Shown: positions 50,852 to 60,021, counted from the stretch's first letter. The stretch is DNA of 64,000 nucleotides from BRHc4a sp049323755 (GCA_049323755.1 JBMOPE010000018.1:173665-237664); one strand, 5' to 3'. Notes: a model not told the origin generated them from the letters alone. A program made the numbers and translations.

Positions 50852-50888
50852 ACAAAACCCGCCAAACCATATGGTTTAGCGGGTTTTT
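50852..50888 (-). terminator. terminator of tRNA-Pro
   Basis: AACCCGCTAAACCATATGGTTTGGCGGGTT as read on the minus strand forms a long stem and is followed by TTGTTTT. Confidence 0.8.
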
Positions 50889-50890
50889 TC

Positions 50891-50968
50891 TGGTCGGAGC
50901 GACACGACTTGAACGTGCGGCCTCTACCACCCCAAGGTAGCGCTCTAGCCAAACTGAGCTACGCCCCG
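50891..50968 (-). tRNA. tRNA-Pro (anticodon GGG)
   Basis: Folds as a full cloverleaf on the minus strand: acceptor CGGGGCG/CGCUCCG (one G-U), D arm GUAGCUCAG..., anticodon stem CUACC/GGUAG with loop UUGGGGU (anticodon GGG), T arm CACG-UUCAAGU-CGUG, and an encoded CCA end. 78 nt. Confidence 0.95.
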
Positions 50969-51263
50969 ATGCATCTGCAAAAGTAATTTTACCTTGTTCG
51001 CGCACCAAAGTCAAGGCATTTAGGGCATTCATTTTATGGCTGCCGGACTAAATATAACAAACAGGGGTTAAAAAATGCAGCCTGGCTTAATATAACATGC
51101 ATTTATTAATTTTTCTATTGATAAACTACCTGGTTTAATGATAATTTTAAAGTTGTTCATTAAAATTTATGTGAGTTTGTAATTTCATCTGTCATTTTTT
51201 TTAAAACGGCAGTGTCAATAGAGCGAGTGCACAAATGGGAGGTGGCCGGCCATTTTCCCGCAA

Positions 51264-51773
51264 GTGGAATCAGTGGATATCCAGGACCAGTTTTACCGGT
51301 ATTACCCCGCTCTCTGCCGCCAGGTATCTTTTATTCTGGGAGACAGCGGCCTGGCAGAGGATGTAGCCCAGGAGGCTTTTATAAAGCTTTATCAATCCCC
51401 TCCGGAGAATAAAAATGCGATCGGGGGGTGGCTGTTCAGGGTCGCTAAAAACCTTGCCTATAACATTATTCGGAGTGAAAAGAGCCGTTCCCTGAGGGAA
51501 CAGAAGGTGCAGGAAAAAGACCCGGGGGAAATTTCATCCGAGGAAATTGTCATTAGAAAGGAAGAGGCCAGGATGGTTCACAGAGTCTTGAACTCTCTCG
51601 GGGAGAGGGACAGAACCTGTCTTATTATGAAATTTTCCGGATTCAGCTATGAGGAAATAGCAAGGGCTACCGGCACCAAGAAGGCTTCCGTGGGAACAGT
51701 GATTGCCCGCGCCCAGGCAAAATTCAGGGAAAGAGTCCTTGAGCTGAAAGGAAGTGACTCCGATGTGTTTTGA
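51264..51773 (+). CDS. ECF-type RNA polymerase sigma factor
   Basis: 169 residues: region 2 (FYRYYPALCRQVSFIL...AEDVAQEAFIKLYQ, GGWLFRVAKNLAYNIIR) and region 4 (LGERDRTCLIMKFSGFSYEEIARATGTKKASVGTVIARAQ). A sigma-70 family member lacking regions 1 and 3. The start at GTG 51264 is tentative because the best purine-rich site (GGGAGGTGG) is more than 20 bases upstream. It is followed by and overlaps its likely anti-sigma factor. Confidence 0.88.
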   Translation: MESVDIQDQFYRYYPALCRQVSFILGDSGLAEDVAQEAFIKLYQSPPENKNAIGGWLFRVAKNLAYNIIRSEKSRSLREQKVQEKDPGEISSEEIVIRKEEARMVHRVLNSLGERDRTCLIMKFSGFSYEEIARATGTKKASVGTVIARAQAKFRERVLELKGSDSDVF

Positions 51774-52872
51774 TGAAGGATATATCCAGTCGTATATAGA
51801 CGGTGAAATCCAGGGCAGGGAGGCTGAAGAGCTGCAGGACCACATTAATGCATGTGAGGACTGCAGGGCGATATACAACAGGCTACTGGACAATGACATG
51901 CTTGTCAGGAGCAGCATGGAGGGCTTTATTGCCTCCGACAGGGAAAGGTTTAACGCCGAGCTGGCCTGGAGCAAACTAAAGCTTGAGACAAATAAATATG
52001 AAGAAAAGCAAAAAGGAAAGTGGTTTAAAACAATGTGGTATAAAAGACTGGCAACGGCGGCCGCGGTAATAGGGTTTGTGGCGCTGATTGGCTTAAGCCC
52101 GGTGAGCAGTATGGCCGGGAACTTCCTGACCATTTTCAGGGTGGAAAAAGTCAAGCCCATAACTATAACCCATGAAGATATGACGCAGCTGGACAGAATA
52201 ATGAAGGATGGAACCGGTGGAGTAGACATTAAAAACTTCGGAAAGATCGAAGTCAGGGGAGAGCAGGGAGTCAGACAGGTTAACCTGGCAGAAGCCCGGA
52301 ACTCGGTGGATTTTGATTTGAAAATACCTGCCATAGAGGGTTACGGCGGGCCTGTCCTGAAAAAAACACCGGCAACCAGTGTAATATTCTCGCTGGACGT
52401 GGATAAAGTAAACTTAGCCCTGGAAGCTTTCGGAAGTAAGGAAAGGCTTCCTCAGGATCTTAACGGCAAGGAGTTTACCCTGGTGGTCCCGTCCGGAATA
52501 ACTGCCGAATACAGCGGGCAGGCAGGATCAATAATGCTGGCGCAGTCAAGGGGACCGTCGGTGCTTGCCGACCCTGGTGTGGACCCTAACACTATACGAC
52601 AGGCACTTCTTAGCATACCGGCCCTGCCGGAAAACATAAAGAGGCAGCTTATGGCGGTAAATGACTGGCAGCACACCGTTCTTGTCCCGGTGATGGATGG
52701 GCAGTACTCAGAGGTTAAGGTTAATGGAAACGACGGAGTGTTTGTACACGGGGGTGGCAGTGATAAGAACTATGGAGCCCTGGTGTGGCAGAATGGCGGC
52801 GTAATATCAGTGCTGGCCGGGGAAGGTCTTAATGCCGGCAGTGCGGTGGGGATCGCCTCCGGTATAAAGTAA
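51763..52872 (+). CDS. zinc-finger anti-sigma factor, membrane-anchored
   Basis: 369 residues. N-terminal anti-sigma zinc finger with YIQSYIDGE and DHINACEDC (HxxxCxxC), a cytoplasmic linker, a single membrane segment near residue 90-110 (LATAAAVIGFVALIGLSPVS), and a ~250-residue outside domain of unknown fold. It should hold the ECF sigma factor until a signal arrives. Start ATG 51763 after AAAGGAAG; GTG 51754 is possible. The sigma gene stop overlaps its start. Confidence 0.85.
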   Translation: MCFDEGYIQSYIDGEIQGREAEELQDHINACEDCRAIYNRLLDNDMLVRSSMEGFIASDRERFNAELAWSKLKLETNKYEEKQKGKWFKTMWYKRLATAAAVIGFVALIGLSPVSSMAGNFLTIFRVEKVKPITITHEDMTQLDRIMKDGTGGVDIKNFGKIEVRGEQGVRQVNLAEARNSVDFDLKIPAIEGYGGPVLKKTPATSVIFSLDVDKVNLALEAFGSKERLPQDLNGKEFTLVVPSGITAEYSGQAGSIMLAQSRGPSVLADPGVDPNTIRQALLSIPALPENIKRQLMAVNDWQHTVLVPVMDGQYSEVKVNGNDGVFVHGGGSDKNYGALVWQNGGVISVLAGEGLNAGSAVGIASGIK

Positions 52873-52902
52873 CAAAACCTGTTAAAATTGTGGGAGATTA
52901 AA

Positions 52903-53811
52903 ATGAATCAAGCTATTGAGACTCAAAACCTGACGAAGATTTATAACGGCAACGTTGGTTGCCAGGAGATTTGCCTCTCTGTTTCAGAGGGGCAAATCTT
53001 CGGCCTTCTCGGCCCTAATGGAGCAGGAAAAAGCACGCTGGTAAAGACCCTGGTAGGTCTTGTCAGTCCTACTTCGGGAGATGCCCGCATACTGGGCAGC
53101 CCCCTGGGAAATGTAGAGGTAAGGAAAAGAATAGGCTTCCTGCCGGAAAATTTCAGCTACCACGATTGGCTCACCGGAAAACAGCTTCTTGAATTTCATG
53201 CCTCACTTTACAAAATGGACAGGTGGTCCAAAAAGCGCCGGATTCCACTTGTGCTTGACATTGTGGGGCTTACCGGAAAGGAAAGTAAAAAGGTTAAAAC
53301 CTATAGTAAGGGTATGCGCCAGAGGATTGGCATTGCCTGTGCGCTCCTTCCCGACCCCGATCTGCTTTTCCTGGACGAGCCTACCTCAGCCCTGGACCCC
53401 CTGGGGCGCAGAGAGGTCAGGCAGATAATGCTGGGGCTGAAAGAGAGGGGAAAAACAGTTTTTTTAAACAGCCACCTGCTGAGTGAAGTTGAAATGATAT
53501 GTGACAGGGTGGCCTTTATAAAGGCGGGCAGGGTTGTTGCCCAGGGCAGCCCTGATGACATGGGGGCGGAAAGTGCTGTGGTGGAGCTCCAGCTGGAAAG
53601 TGTGACTGACCAAATTCTGGAGCTGATAAGGCCGGTGGCCAGGATAGTAAGCACCAGCGGCAATAGTGTAAGGGCAGCCGTTAAAACCAGAGAAGACATA
53701 CCCGATCTTGCCAGGGCAGTGGTAAACGGCGGCGGCAGACTGTACAGGCTTGCCCATGAAAAGGTTTCCCTCGAGGAAATATTCATTAATCTCGTGAAGG
53801 AAGGTGATTAA
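52903..53811 (+). CDS. ABC transporter ATP-binding protein
   Basis: 302 residues. Walker A GPNGAGKST, Q-loop and PENFSYHDWLTG region, signature YSKGMRQRIGIA, Walker B LLFLDEPTSALDPLG and the H-loop NSHLLSEVE. It is the NatA/CcmA-like type used in ABC-2 exporters. Start ATG 52903 after GGGAGATT; the frame extends to 52888. It probably pairs with the permease two bases downstream under control of the sigma/anti-sigma pair. Confidence 0.9.
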   Translation: MNQAIETQNLTKIYNGNVGCQEICLSVSEGQIFGLLGPNGAGKSTLVKTLVGLVSPTSGDARILGSPLGNVEVRKRIGFLPENFSYHDWLTGKQLLEFHASLYKMDRWSKKRRIPLVLDIVGLTGKESKKVKTYSKGMRQRIGIACALLPDPDLLFLDEPTSALDPLGRREVRQIMLGLKERGKTVFLNSHLLSEVEMICDRVAFIKAGRVVAQGSPDDMGAESAVVELQLESVTDQILELIRPVARIVSTSGNSVRAAVKTREDIPDLARAVVNGGGRLYRLAHEKVSLEEIFINLVKEGD

Positions 53812-53813
53812 CC

Positions 53814-54644
53814 TTGTTTACTATTTTCAGGTTCACCTTTCGGGAGGCCTTCAGCCGTAAAATATTACTGGTATCAATAATTATTGCGATCATTTTTCTC
53901 GGGCTCTATGGGACAGGAGTGCATTATGCTGTAAAGGATATACAAAAGGCCAACAACCAGATGCTTGCTTCTATAATATACCCGCAGCTTCTTCTTTTCG
54001 GGCTTTATTTCGGGGGATTTATAGTTTCTTTTCTTGCTATTCTGTCCTCCGCCGGCCTTATGGCCTCGGATATGGAGAGCGGAAATATACAGACCATAGT
54101 AACTAAGCCCATACGCAGGTATGAGGTTATTACCGGCAAGTTCCTGGGCCAGGGAGTTTTTCTGGCGGCCTACGCCGCAGTAATGTTTGGAGTTATAAGC
54201 TCGGTTATTATCATAAAAACCGGCATGCAGTTTCCGGAAATATGGAAGGCTGCCCTTCTGTTTATGCTGCAGCCCATAGTTTTAATGTCGGTAACTTTAT
54301 TGGCGTCAGTGCTAACCTCCACCATTGCCAGCGGGGTAATAGCCTTCCTGCTTTACTCGGTGGCGGTAGTTGGCGGTGTGGTGGAGCAGATAGGCTGGCT
54401 TATTGAAAACACCACCCTTAAAAACGGGGGAATCATTTCCAGCCTTATTATGCCGGTGGACTCGCTGTATAGAAAAATTGTCCACCTGATGATGCCTTCC
54501 GGAAATCCAATGTCAGCCCTTCAGCAGATGGGACCCTTCGGGGCCTCCGCCGAGCCCAGTGCGTGGATGATAACATATACACTGATGTATGTAATGGCTT
54601 TTTACCTGCTGGCTGTATACATTTTTTCCAGGAAGGATATTTGA
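53814..54644 (+). CDS. ABC-2 type transporter permease
   Basis: 276 residues with about six membrane segments (for example ISIIIAIIFLGLYG, LLLFGLYFGGFIVSFLAILSSAGL, IVLMSVTLLASVLTS) and the ABC-2 coupling stretch MASDMESGNIQTIVTKPIRRYEVITGKFLG. Start TTG 53814, close to the ATPase stop. The substrate, possibly an antimicrobial or a cell-envelope compound, is unknown. Confidence 0.88.
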   Translation: MFTIFRFTFREAFSRKILLVSIIIAIIFLGLYGTGVHYAVKDIQKANNQMLASIIYPQLLLFGLYFGGFIVSFLAILSSAGLMASDMESGNIQTIVTKPIRRYEVITGKFLGQGVFLAAYAAVMFGVISSVIIIKTGMQFPEIWKAALLFMLQPIVLMSVTLLASVLTSTIASGVIAFLLYSVAVVGGVVEQIGWLIENTTLKNGGIISSLIMPVDSLYRKIVHLMMPSGNPMSALQQMGPFGASAEPSAWMITYTLMYVMAFYLLAVYIFSRKDI

Positions 54645-54748
54645 GGAAGCTGTGTGTAATTTTATAAAGCTATTATGGATGAAATACATGAAGGCTGAGA
54701 GTTGCTGCCCAACCGGGGCGGTAGTTCTCAGCTTTTCTTATAAGCCAG

Positions 54749-54990
54749 CTATAGGGCAGGCTTGGAATATCAACCCCTTGTGCTGATCGGTCTCTCCGGC
54801 AGTAACTGGCTCTAAGACTCGTTGCCAACAACCAGCCGACCGCCCTCAACGGCGCGTCCATGCGCCGGTTCGGCCTTCCGCCAACGTCCTGTTGGCGGAT
54901 CGGCTTTCTGTATTCTCCTTCGCCAAGAGCCAATAACTGCCTTCGAAAAATCAGCACAAGGGGCTGCTATTTCCCGCCCTGATGAATGTC
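54749..54990 (-). repeat. structured ~240-nt repeat, copy A1 (possible HEARO/omega-RNA-like)
   Basis: Read on the minus strand it begins GACATTCATCAGGGCGGG and ends CCAAGCCTGCCCTATAG. It is about 80-90% alike to 63143-63385 (copy B1), including the blocks CAACGGCGCGTCCATGCGCC and CAACGTCCTGTTGGCGGAT. It has many GC-rich self-complementary segments and no coding capacity. It lies just after the ABC permease gene. Confidence 0.75.
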
Positions 54991-55449
54991 TTTGAGTACC
55001 ACGTAGGGCGAGTTTGTCTGCAAAAAGCACATATTTTAAATATCGACATTATTTTTAGACAATAAATGCCACAATTTGTTAGAATATTTAAAGTGGGTCA
55101 AGGTAGATTTAGAAGCTATGTGTTATTATGTCCACGTGATTTCGTTGAAAAAGGCGAGTGGTACGTTCTATAAAGGGGGACTCATAAATCTTTTTGGAAT
55201 GGGATGAAAATGATGATGAAAGTTATATAAAAGACTTCGAATAAAAATTCAATGCAGATCGATGTGTACTACTTCGTATCGATAAATTATAACGCAGCTA
55301 ATGTTTATTATGTGCCGTATCTTCAGGAACGCTAAACTTCTCATTATTCATATTAGTCGAATAAGTAATCTTTAACCAAAGCAATAAAATTTGCACCAAT
55401 ATTCTCCAATAAGCTTCTTATAAGCATTGACCCGAAAAGTACCCTAAGT
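54991..55449. other. AT-rich spacer between the inverted repeat copies
   Basis: About 460 bases without a supported gene. Short frames only, with stop codons in every frame. No promoter or terminator was recognised. Confidence 0.5.
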
Positions 55450-55660
55450 GACATTCATCGAGGCAGGGAATACCAGCCCCGTTGCCAAATATTGCGGAGG
55501 GTGTTACCGGCTTTTGACGCCAGAAGGATACGGAATGCCGACCCGACTGCCGGATGCAGGTGGGAACCGGAGAGGCGCAGGACGCGACTTTCGACGGTGG
55601 TCGGCAGTCCGTTGCCTTCAAGTCTTAAAGCTGGTTACAGCCTGTGCACCAGTTGGCAAG
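55450..55660 (+). repeat. structured ~240-nt repeat, copy A2
   Basis: Starts GACATTCATCGAGGCAGG and carries GCCGACC...GGTCGGCA, which can pair. It is the inverted partner of copy A1 and ~85% alike to 63477-63771 (copy B2). The end of the unit is replaced by the palindrome at 55661. At 55636-55645 (GGTTACAGCCTGTGCACC) the site is uninterrupted, whereas copy B2 holds a GGGGACA element there. Confidence 0.75.
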
Positions 55661-55691
55661 GATAACTTAGGTACCGGGTACCTAAGTTATC
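55661..55691. repeat. 31-bp perfect palindrome
   Basis: GATAACTTAGGTACC-G-GGTACCTAAGTTATC: 15-bp arms around a single base. A related, shorter form occurs at 56211-56236. The two flank a gene-fragment-bearing segment of ~520 bases. Confidence 0.85.
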
Positions 55692-55704
55692 CCGAGAGCT
55701 TCGC

Positions 55705-56019
55705 ATGAAGAATGGCTTGAAGAATAACTGGTACGTTAACGAAGGGGGTTTTTGGAGACCGGGGCTGCATTTAGTTCTTGAAATGGGTTTTGACTATCCA
55801 GAAAATGATATCTGGTTGGATCAGTATATTGTGGTTGACCAGGAAGGAGACACAACAACCTATCGTTGTTGGTTTCACGATTATTCACTTGAAACGCTGA
55901 CTCCTGTGGTTGAATTAGCAGGATTTCATGTGGACACTATCTGGGGAGATTTTACTGGAGCACCATATAACAGTCAGTGCGATTGGATTGCGGTTGCATT
56001 AAAGAAGACGAACTCTTAA
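55705..56019 (+). pseudogene. C-terminal fragment of a SAM methyltransferase
   Basis: 104 residues (GFWRPGLHLVLEMGFDYPENDIWLDQY..., RCWFHDYSLETLTPVVELAGF, IWGDFTGAPY...CDWIAVALKK) resemble the last ~40% of a class I methyltransferase; the SAM-binding N-terminal half is missing. It starts just after the palindrome, so the gene was probably truncated when that element arrived. It is not likely to be active. Confidence 0.6.
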
Positions 56020-56248
56020 GGGCAAATGGTGTAAAAATGGATGTCATCCAATAGTTGTAATTGGACTTCCAGGCATTTCATCATGGGAAGGAAGAGGTTA
56101 TCGTATTAAGGAAAATGTTATTAGAAACACGAGGGATTTAATAATTAAAGTAACCCATAACGGTAAAAGTATTCTTATACCCGCAAGCCCTAGTGCTCTA
56201 GCTAAAGGGAAACTTAGGTGCCGGTACCTAAGTTATTCTACAAGTTAG
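56020..56248 (+). pseudogene. unrecognised gene fragment
   Basis: An open frame without a start codon reads KWCKNGCHPIVVIGLPGISS...YRIKENVIRNTRDLIIKVTH...ILIPASPSALAKGKL, protein-like in composition and continuing to 56248 across the second palindrome. It looks like the internal part of a lost gene; I do not recognise the family. Confidence 0.4.
56211..56236. repeat. second imperfect palindrome AACTTAGGTGCC/GGTACCTAAGTT
   Basis: One mismatch relative to the core of the 55661 palindrome. It marks the right end of the fragment-bearing segment and lies ~70 bases before the alcohol dehydrogenase gene. Confidence 0.7.
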
Positions 56249-56304
56249 ATTGCGGTGAACTAGACTTAAAATCACCTAATCAAAGTAAATTAGGAGAAAT
56301 ACTT

Positions 56305-57279
56305 ATGAAAGCGATTGTATATACAAAATACGGTTCCCCCGATGTTCTTGAATTAAAAGAGATAGAAAAACCTACACCTCAGGACAATGAAATACTGGTA
56401 AAAGTATATGCGACAACAGTAACAGCAGGGGACTGGCGCATGCGAAAGGCCGACCCATTTGCTGCAAGACTTTTCAATGGTCTTATAAGACCCAAAAAAG
56501 TAACCATACTAGGGTTTGAACTAGCAGGTGTTATTGAAGCAGTAGGTAAAGACGTAAAGCTATTTAAGAAAGATGACCAAGTTTTTGCATCATGTGGTCT
56601 TGATTTTGGCGCTTATGTCGAGTACAAATGTCTGCCTGAAGAAGGGGTGGTGGCAATAAAACCAGTCAATATTACCCATGAGGAAGCCGCCGCCGTTCCT
56701 ATTGGGGGATCTACAGCATTGCGTTTTCTTAAAAGAGGAAATATCCAGAGCGGACAAAAAGTCCTTATCTATGGCGCTTCCGGAAGTGTAGGTACTTATG
56801 CGGTACAGCTTGCCAAGTACTTTGGGGCAGAAGTTACCGGAGTATGCAGCACTGCGAATTTAGAAATGGTTAAATCCCTGGGAGCAGATAAGGTCATTGA
56901 TTACACTAAAGAGGATTTTACCAAAAGCGGTGAGACCTATGATATTATTTTTGACACGGTAGGCAAGAGTTCGTTTTCAGGCTGTGTAAGATCACTAAAG
57001 AAAAAAGGATTCTATCTTAGATCTGTCCATATAGGGCTGTTACCGATAGTACGGGGGCTATGGACTTCAATAACGAGCTGCAAGAAAGTAATAGGTGGGA
57101 CAGCAAGCGAAAAAACTGATGATTTAATTTTCCTCAAAGAGCTTATTGAGGCGGGAGAGATTAAACCGGTTATAGATAGACGCTATCCGTTGGAACAAGT
57201 TCCCGAGGCGCATGGGTATGTCGAAAAAGGACACAAAAAGGGAAATGTAGTCATAACCTTGCTACATAATAACAAATAG
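56305..57279 (+). CDS. zinc-independent MDR alcohol dehydrogenase/quinone reductase-like protein
   Basis: 324 residues of the medium-chain dehydrogenase superfamily: AIVYTKYGSPDVLELKE at the N-terminus, GFELAGVIEAVGKDVKLFK, and the NAD(P) motif LIYGASGSVGTYAVQLAKYFGAEVTGVC. The catalytic-zinc cysteine set is not evident, so it is probably a quinone-reductase-type NADPH oxidoreductase. Start ATG 56305 after TTAGGAG; the upstream extension overlaps the palindrome. More AT-rich than the eut and hyd genes. Confidence 0.8.
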   Translation: MKAIVYTKYGSPDVLELKEIEKPTPQDNEILVKVYATTVTAGDWRMRKADPFAARLFNGLIRPKKVTILGFELAGVIEAVGKDVKLFKKDDQVFASCGLDFGAYVEYKCLPEEGVVAIKPVNITHEEAAAVPIGGSTALRFLKRGNIQSGQKVLIYGASGSVGTYAVQLAKYFGAEVTGVCSTANLEMVKSLGADKVIDYTKEDFTKSGETYDIIFDTVGKSSFSGCVRSLKKKGFYLRSVHIGLLPIVRGLWTSITSCKKVIGGTASEKTDDLIFLKELIEAGEIKPVIDRRYPLEQVPEAHGYVEKGHKKGNVVITLLHNNK

Positions 57280-57281
57280 AC

Positions 57282-57310
57282 ATGGGGACGGTTCTTCTGT
57301 CTTTCTTGTT
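57282..57310. repeat. GGGGACGG-type repeat fragment
   Basis: CATGGGGACGGTTCTTCTGTC resembles a widespread Firmicute REP-type sequence; it is related in style but not identical to the GGGGACA elements elsewhere in the window. Only a single short copy. Confidence 0.4.
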
Positions 57311-57382
57311 GATCTTGTGTCGCAAATCAATTTCCCATAATCCATATTTCTATCCTTGAGAAAGAAGGTGGAAAGAATAAAC

Positions 57383-57898
57383 GTGAAAATAAGACAGGCA
57401 ACTAATAGAGACACAAGAATAATTAGCAATATACATGCTTCGAGCTGGAAGATTGCATATAAAGACATTGTGCCACAAAGATATCTAGATGAATTACAAT
57501 ATGATTTTTGGGTATCGGCTTTTCAGAACTGGATAAGCAATAATATATTAACAGCACAGCTTATCTATGATAATCAAATACCTGTAGGTTGTATTGCTTA
57601 TGGAAAATCAAGAGATAAGAAATTTTCTGAATGGGGAGAGATTGTTTCTCTCTATGTACTTCCCGGCTATTTCAGAAAAGGGTACGGACAAAAATTGTTA
57701 GAAACAGCCTTAAATGATTTAAAAGAAAAAGGTTTTCAGAATTGTTATTTATGGGTATTAAAAGAAAACCATAATGCAAGAAAATTTTATCAAAAGAATG
57801 GGTTCAGGTGCAATAATGATGAGCTTATCTGTGAAATTATGCATAAGAAATTAACTGATATACGATATATTTTTTCATTAAATAACTATACAAAATAA
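57383..57898 (+). CDS. GNAT family N-acetyltransferase
   Basis: 171 residues with the acetyl-CoA motif A (GEIVSLYVLPGYFRKGYGQKLLETAL) and NCYLWVLKENHNARKFYQKNGF, typical of ribosomal/small-molecule acetyltransferases. Start GTG 57383 after GAAGGTGGAAAG; the longer frame starts at TTG 57356. AT-rich codon use compared with the eut region. Substrate unknown. Confidence 0.8.
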   Translation: MKIRQATNRDTRIISNIHASSWKIAYKDIVPQRYLDELQYDFWVSAFQNWISNNILTAQLIYDNQIPVGCIAYGKSRDKKFSEWGEIVSLYVLPGYFRKGYGQKLLETALNDLKEKGFQNCYLWVLKENHNARKFYQKNGFRCNNDELICEIMHKKLTDIRYIFSLNNYTK

Positions 57899-58058
57899 AT
57901 ATATTAGTATGGCGTGTGAATTAGTTCAGGGTGCATTGTACGGAATTAGCGGAACAACTGAATGTTGTTGAACCATTGGCATTTTTTTAAATGATGGGAA
58001 TTTTTTAATGTTACATTATCCATATGCTTAGTATTTATTAACTAAATCAGAGGTAGGA

Positions 58059-59084
58059 ATGAAAATTTATTATAACTCCAGTCTATGGAGCAAAGGCAAA
58101 GGACTCCACGGATTGGCACAGAAGATATATTGGCAGTTTGAATACGCAGGATCGAAGCGATGCATTCCTGTTATATATCGTTTTACAAAAGGTGTTGTTT
58201 TTGATATTATCACCTTTTTAGACGAAGTAAAACTCCGTGAGTTTTTTGAAAAGTATGAAGCCATTGAGGAAACATTGACACCATTGCAGCGGCGCTGTGC
58301 AGAACAGGAACACCCCTATCAGGCTGTACCAGTAAAAGAAATATGGATAAACGGGAGAAGAACAGAAAGCGGCTATTCATCCAGCAGCACTGTGAGCATA
58401 CCGTGGGCACAGCAGGACGATGGGCTAATACTTGTGCGTAAGGCATATTCCTCTATTCTAAAGGATACGGCTTGTTTTGCCTGTGAACGCTTTTGTGTGC
58501 CATACCCTAAAACAGACTCCAAAACTCAAAAGTTGTTGCGTTTCTTGCGGCTTGACAAAGTGAACAGCATAAAACTGTCTACCTATCCTGTACAATGGTT
58601 TTCCCCGTTGGATATCCATTTTGAAATGTCAGCTAAAGAAAGTCAAAAAGTGGTTTGCTTCAGGCACCCCATAACTGGAATAACACATACACTATACTTT
58701 CAAAGTGCAGAGCTTGTAGAAATGCCACTGGGCGTGGATGGAAACCGTAGCTTTTACGCTATGCATTTGATGTATGAAATAGAGCCTGATTTGCCACAGG
58801 GCGATACCCTACAGTTTAATAGCAGCATCCAATACACAGAGCCATCGGAAGATAGATTTAACCCTACCGCGACCTCGTCCATTGGTATCATTGGTGGAGC
58901 AGACGGTCCTACCGCAATTTTTGTTTCACCGGCGGGCGAAGAAAAAAATGTGCCGCGTGGCTTACACGGATTACTACTACATAACTGTTTCTCTATTCCG
59001 AGTTTTCAAAAGGATGATACTTCGCACTTTGTCCTTGAGGGTATCAATACAAAAAAATGTGACGGTAAGGAATATAACTTTTAA
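58059..59084 (+). CDS. hypothetical protein with an OadB-like IGIIGGADGPTAIF motif
   Basis: 341 residues, no known domain for the main body. Near residue 275 it has TSSIGIIGGADGPTAIFVSP, nearly the same as a signature of the sodium-translocating decarboxylase beta subunit, although the rest (many aromatic and charged residues, no membrane segments) is unlike that subunit. The motif recurs in otherwise unrelated clostridial proteins. GAGGTAGG precedes the ATG. Function unknown. Confidence 0.55.
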   Translation: MKIYYNSSLWSKGKGLHGLAQKIYWQFEYAGSKRCIPVIYRFTKGVVFDIITFLDEVKLREFFEKYEAIEETLTPLQRRCAEQEHPYQAVPVKEIWINGRRTESGYSSSSTVSIPWAQQDDGLILVRKAYSSILKDTACFACERFCVPYPKTDSKTQKLLRFLRLDKVNSIKLSTYPVQWFSPLDIHFEMSAKESQKVVCFRHPITGITHTLYFQSAELVEMPLGVDGNRSFYAMHLMYEIEPDLPQGDTLQFNSSIQYTEPSEDRFNPTATSSIGIIGGADGPTAIFVSPAGEEKNVPRGLHGLLLHNCFSIPSFQKDDTSHFVLEGINTKKCDGKEYNF

Positions 59085-59114
59085 TAGGTTGCCGCACATT
59101 GGTTGCGGCCTCAA

Positions 59115-59543
59115 TTACATTTCCATTTGTCCACTGTCATAGTTGAGTTGCCATCCGATTCCAAACTTATCTGTTACAAAGCCGTAGCATTTGCTCCAGA
59201 AGGTTTCCTGAAGTTCCATGCCTACAGTGCCGCCGACTTTCAAATTGTCAAATAGAGATCTGATTTCATCCATATCGTTACTGGATACTACAAGGCTGAT
59301 GTTGTTTCCGACAACTAAAGGCATACCGGGAGGAACATCGGAAAACATAACTGCGCTTCCTTTTATGTTAAGAAAAGTGTGCATTACCAGATTTTTTGTC
59401 TCTTCAGTAAGTGGAAATCCGGGGTCTGGTGGAGTATCTCCATATAACATAATTTTCGGTTTTTCTGTTCCAAAGACTTCACTGTAATACTCTACAGCTT
59501 CACGGCAGTTTCCATTAAAATTGATATATGCTTGTACAGCCAT
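59115..59543 (-). CDS. VOC-family protein (PhnB-like)
   Basis: 142 residues with the paired beta-alpha-beta-beta-beta units: QAYINFNGNCREAVEYYSEVFG at the start and FWSKCYGFVTDKFGIGWQL at the end, as in PhnB/YjdN-like glyoxalase-fold proteins. Often annotated as 3-demethylubiquinone methyltransferase-like or glyoxalase-like; no substrate can be given. AAGGAGTAG precedes the ATG. Confidence 0.8.
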   Translation of the reverse strand: MAVQAYINFNGNCREAVEYYSEVFGTEKPKIMLYGDTPPDPGFPLTEETKNLVMHTFLNIKGSAVMFSDVPPGMPLVVGNNISLVVSSNDMDEIRSLFDNLKVGGTVGMELQETFWSKCYGFVTDKFGIGWQLNYDSGQMEM

Positions 59544-59690
59544 TTCTTCTACTCCTTACCTATAAATTTAAAATCCTCGATAAATATGTTAATTTCATTT
59601 TACCCTAAATCATATTTTCAAAAACATGGGCCAGGGAATGTTTCAATAAACATTTTTAGACTTTTTCACAAAAATGGAAGAGAGGTCTTT

Positions 59691-59966
59691 ATGAAGCGGC
59701 AAATTGTGCTTCCATCATTGTTTTTGGTAATATTATGGACTGTTATGCTTGGAGTTGATTACTGGCAAACAACACATAATTTTAAAAAGCCAATTTTTGC
59801 AAGGTGTACGATTGTATTTGAAGATGGAGGTTCAGGTGCATATAAAGGCATAGGATATTCTGTTGAGATAAAAGGTAATTTTATACCCGAAGCAGAATTT
59901 CCAGGAGTAACACATGCTCAGTTTATGATATTAGGAAGACAAGTAAAAACAGTAATCCGTGACTAA
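59691..59966 (+). CDS. small membrane-anchored hypothetical protein
   Basis: 91 residues: an N-terminal membrane segment (IVLPSLFLVILWTVMLGVDYW) and a soluble C-terminal part (ARCTIVFEDGGSGAYKGIGYSVEIKGNFIPE). Start ATG 59691, with AGAGAGG upstream; the frame's 5' part is non-coding. Probably faces outside. Family not recognised. Confidence 0.6.
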   Translation: MKRQIVLPSLFLVILWTVMLGVDYWQTTHNFKKPIFARCTIVFEDGGSGAYKGIGYSVEIKGNFIPEAEFPGVTHAQFMILGRQVKTVIRD

Positions 59967-60021
59967 AGCTAAATGGATAAAATGAGCAGTGATCATAATA
60001 GGTTTAGTAAAGGATATAAAT

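Noticed and set aside
57282..57310. Another copy of the GGGGACA family
   Set aside because: It reads GGGGACGGTTCTTCTGTC, without the ACACACCT part or a matching TGTCCCC end; listed as a different repeat type.
58059..59084. Sodium-pumping decarboxylase beta subunit
   Set aside because: Only the short motif is shared; there are no membrane helices and the rest is unrelated.
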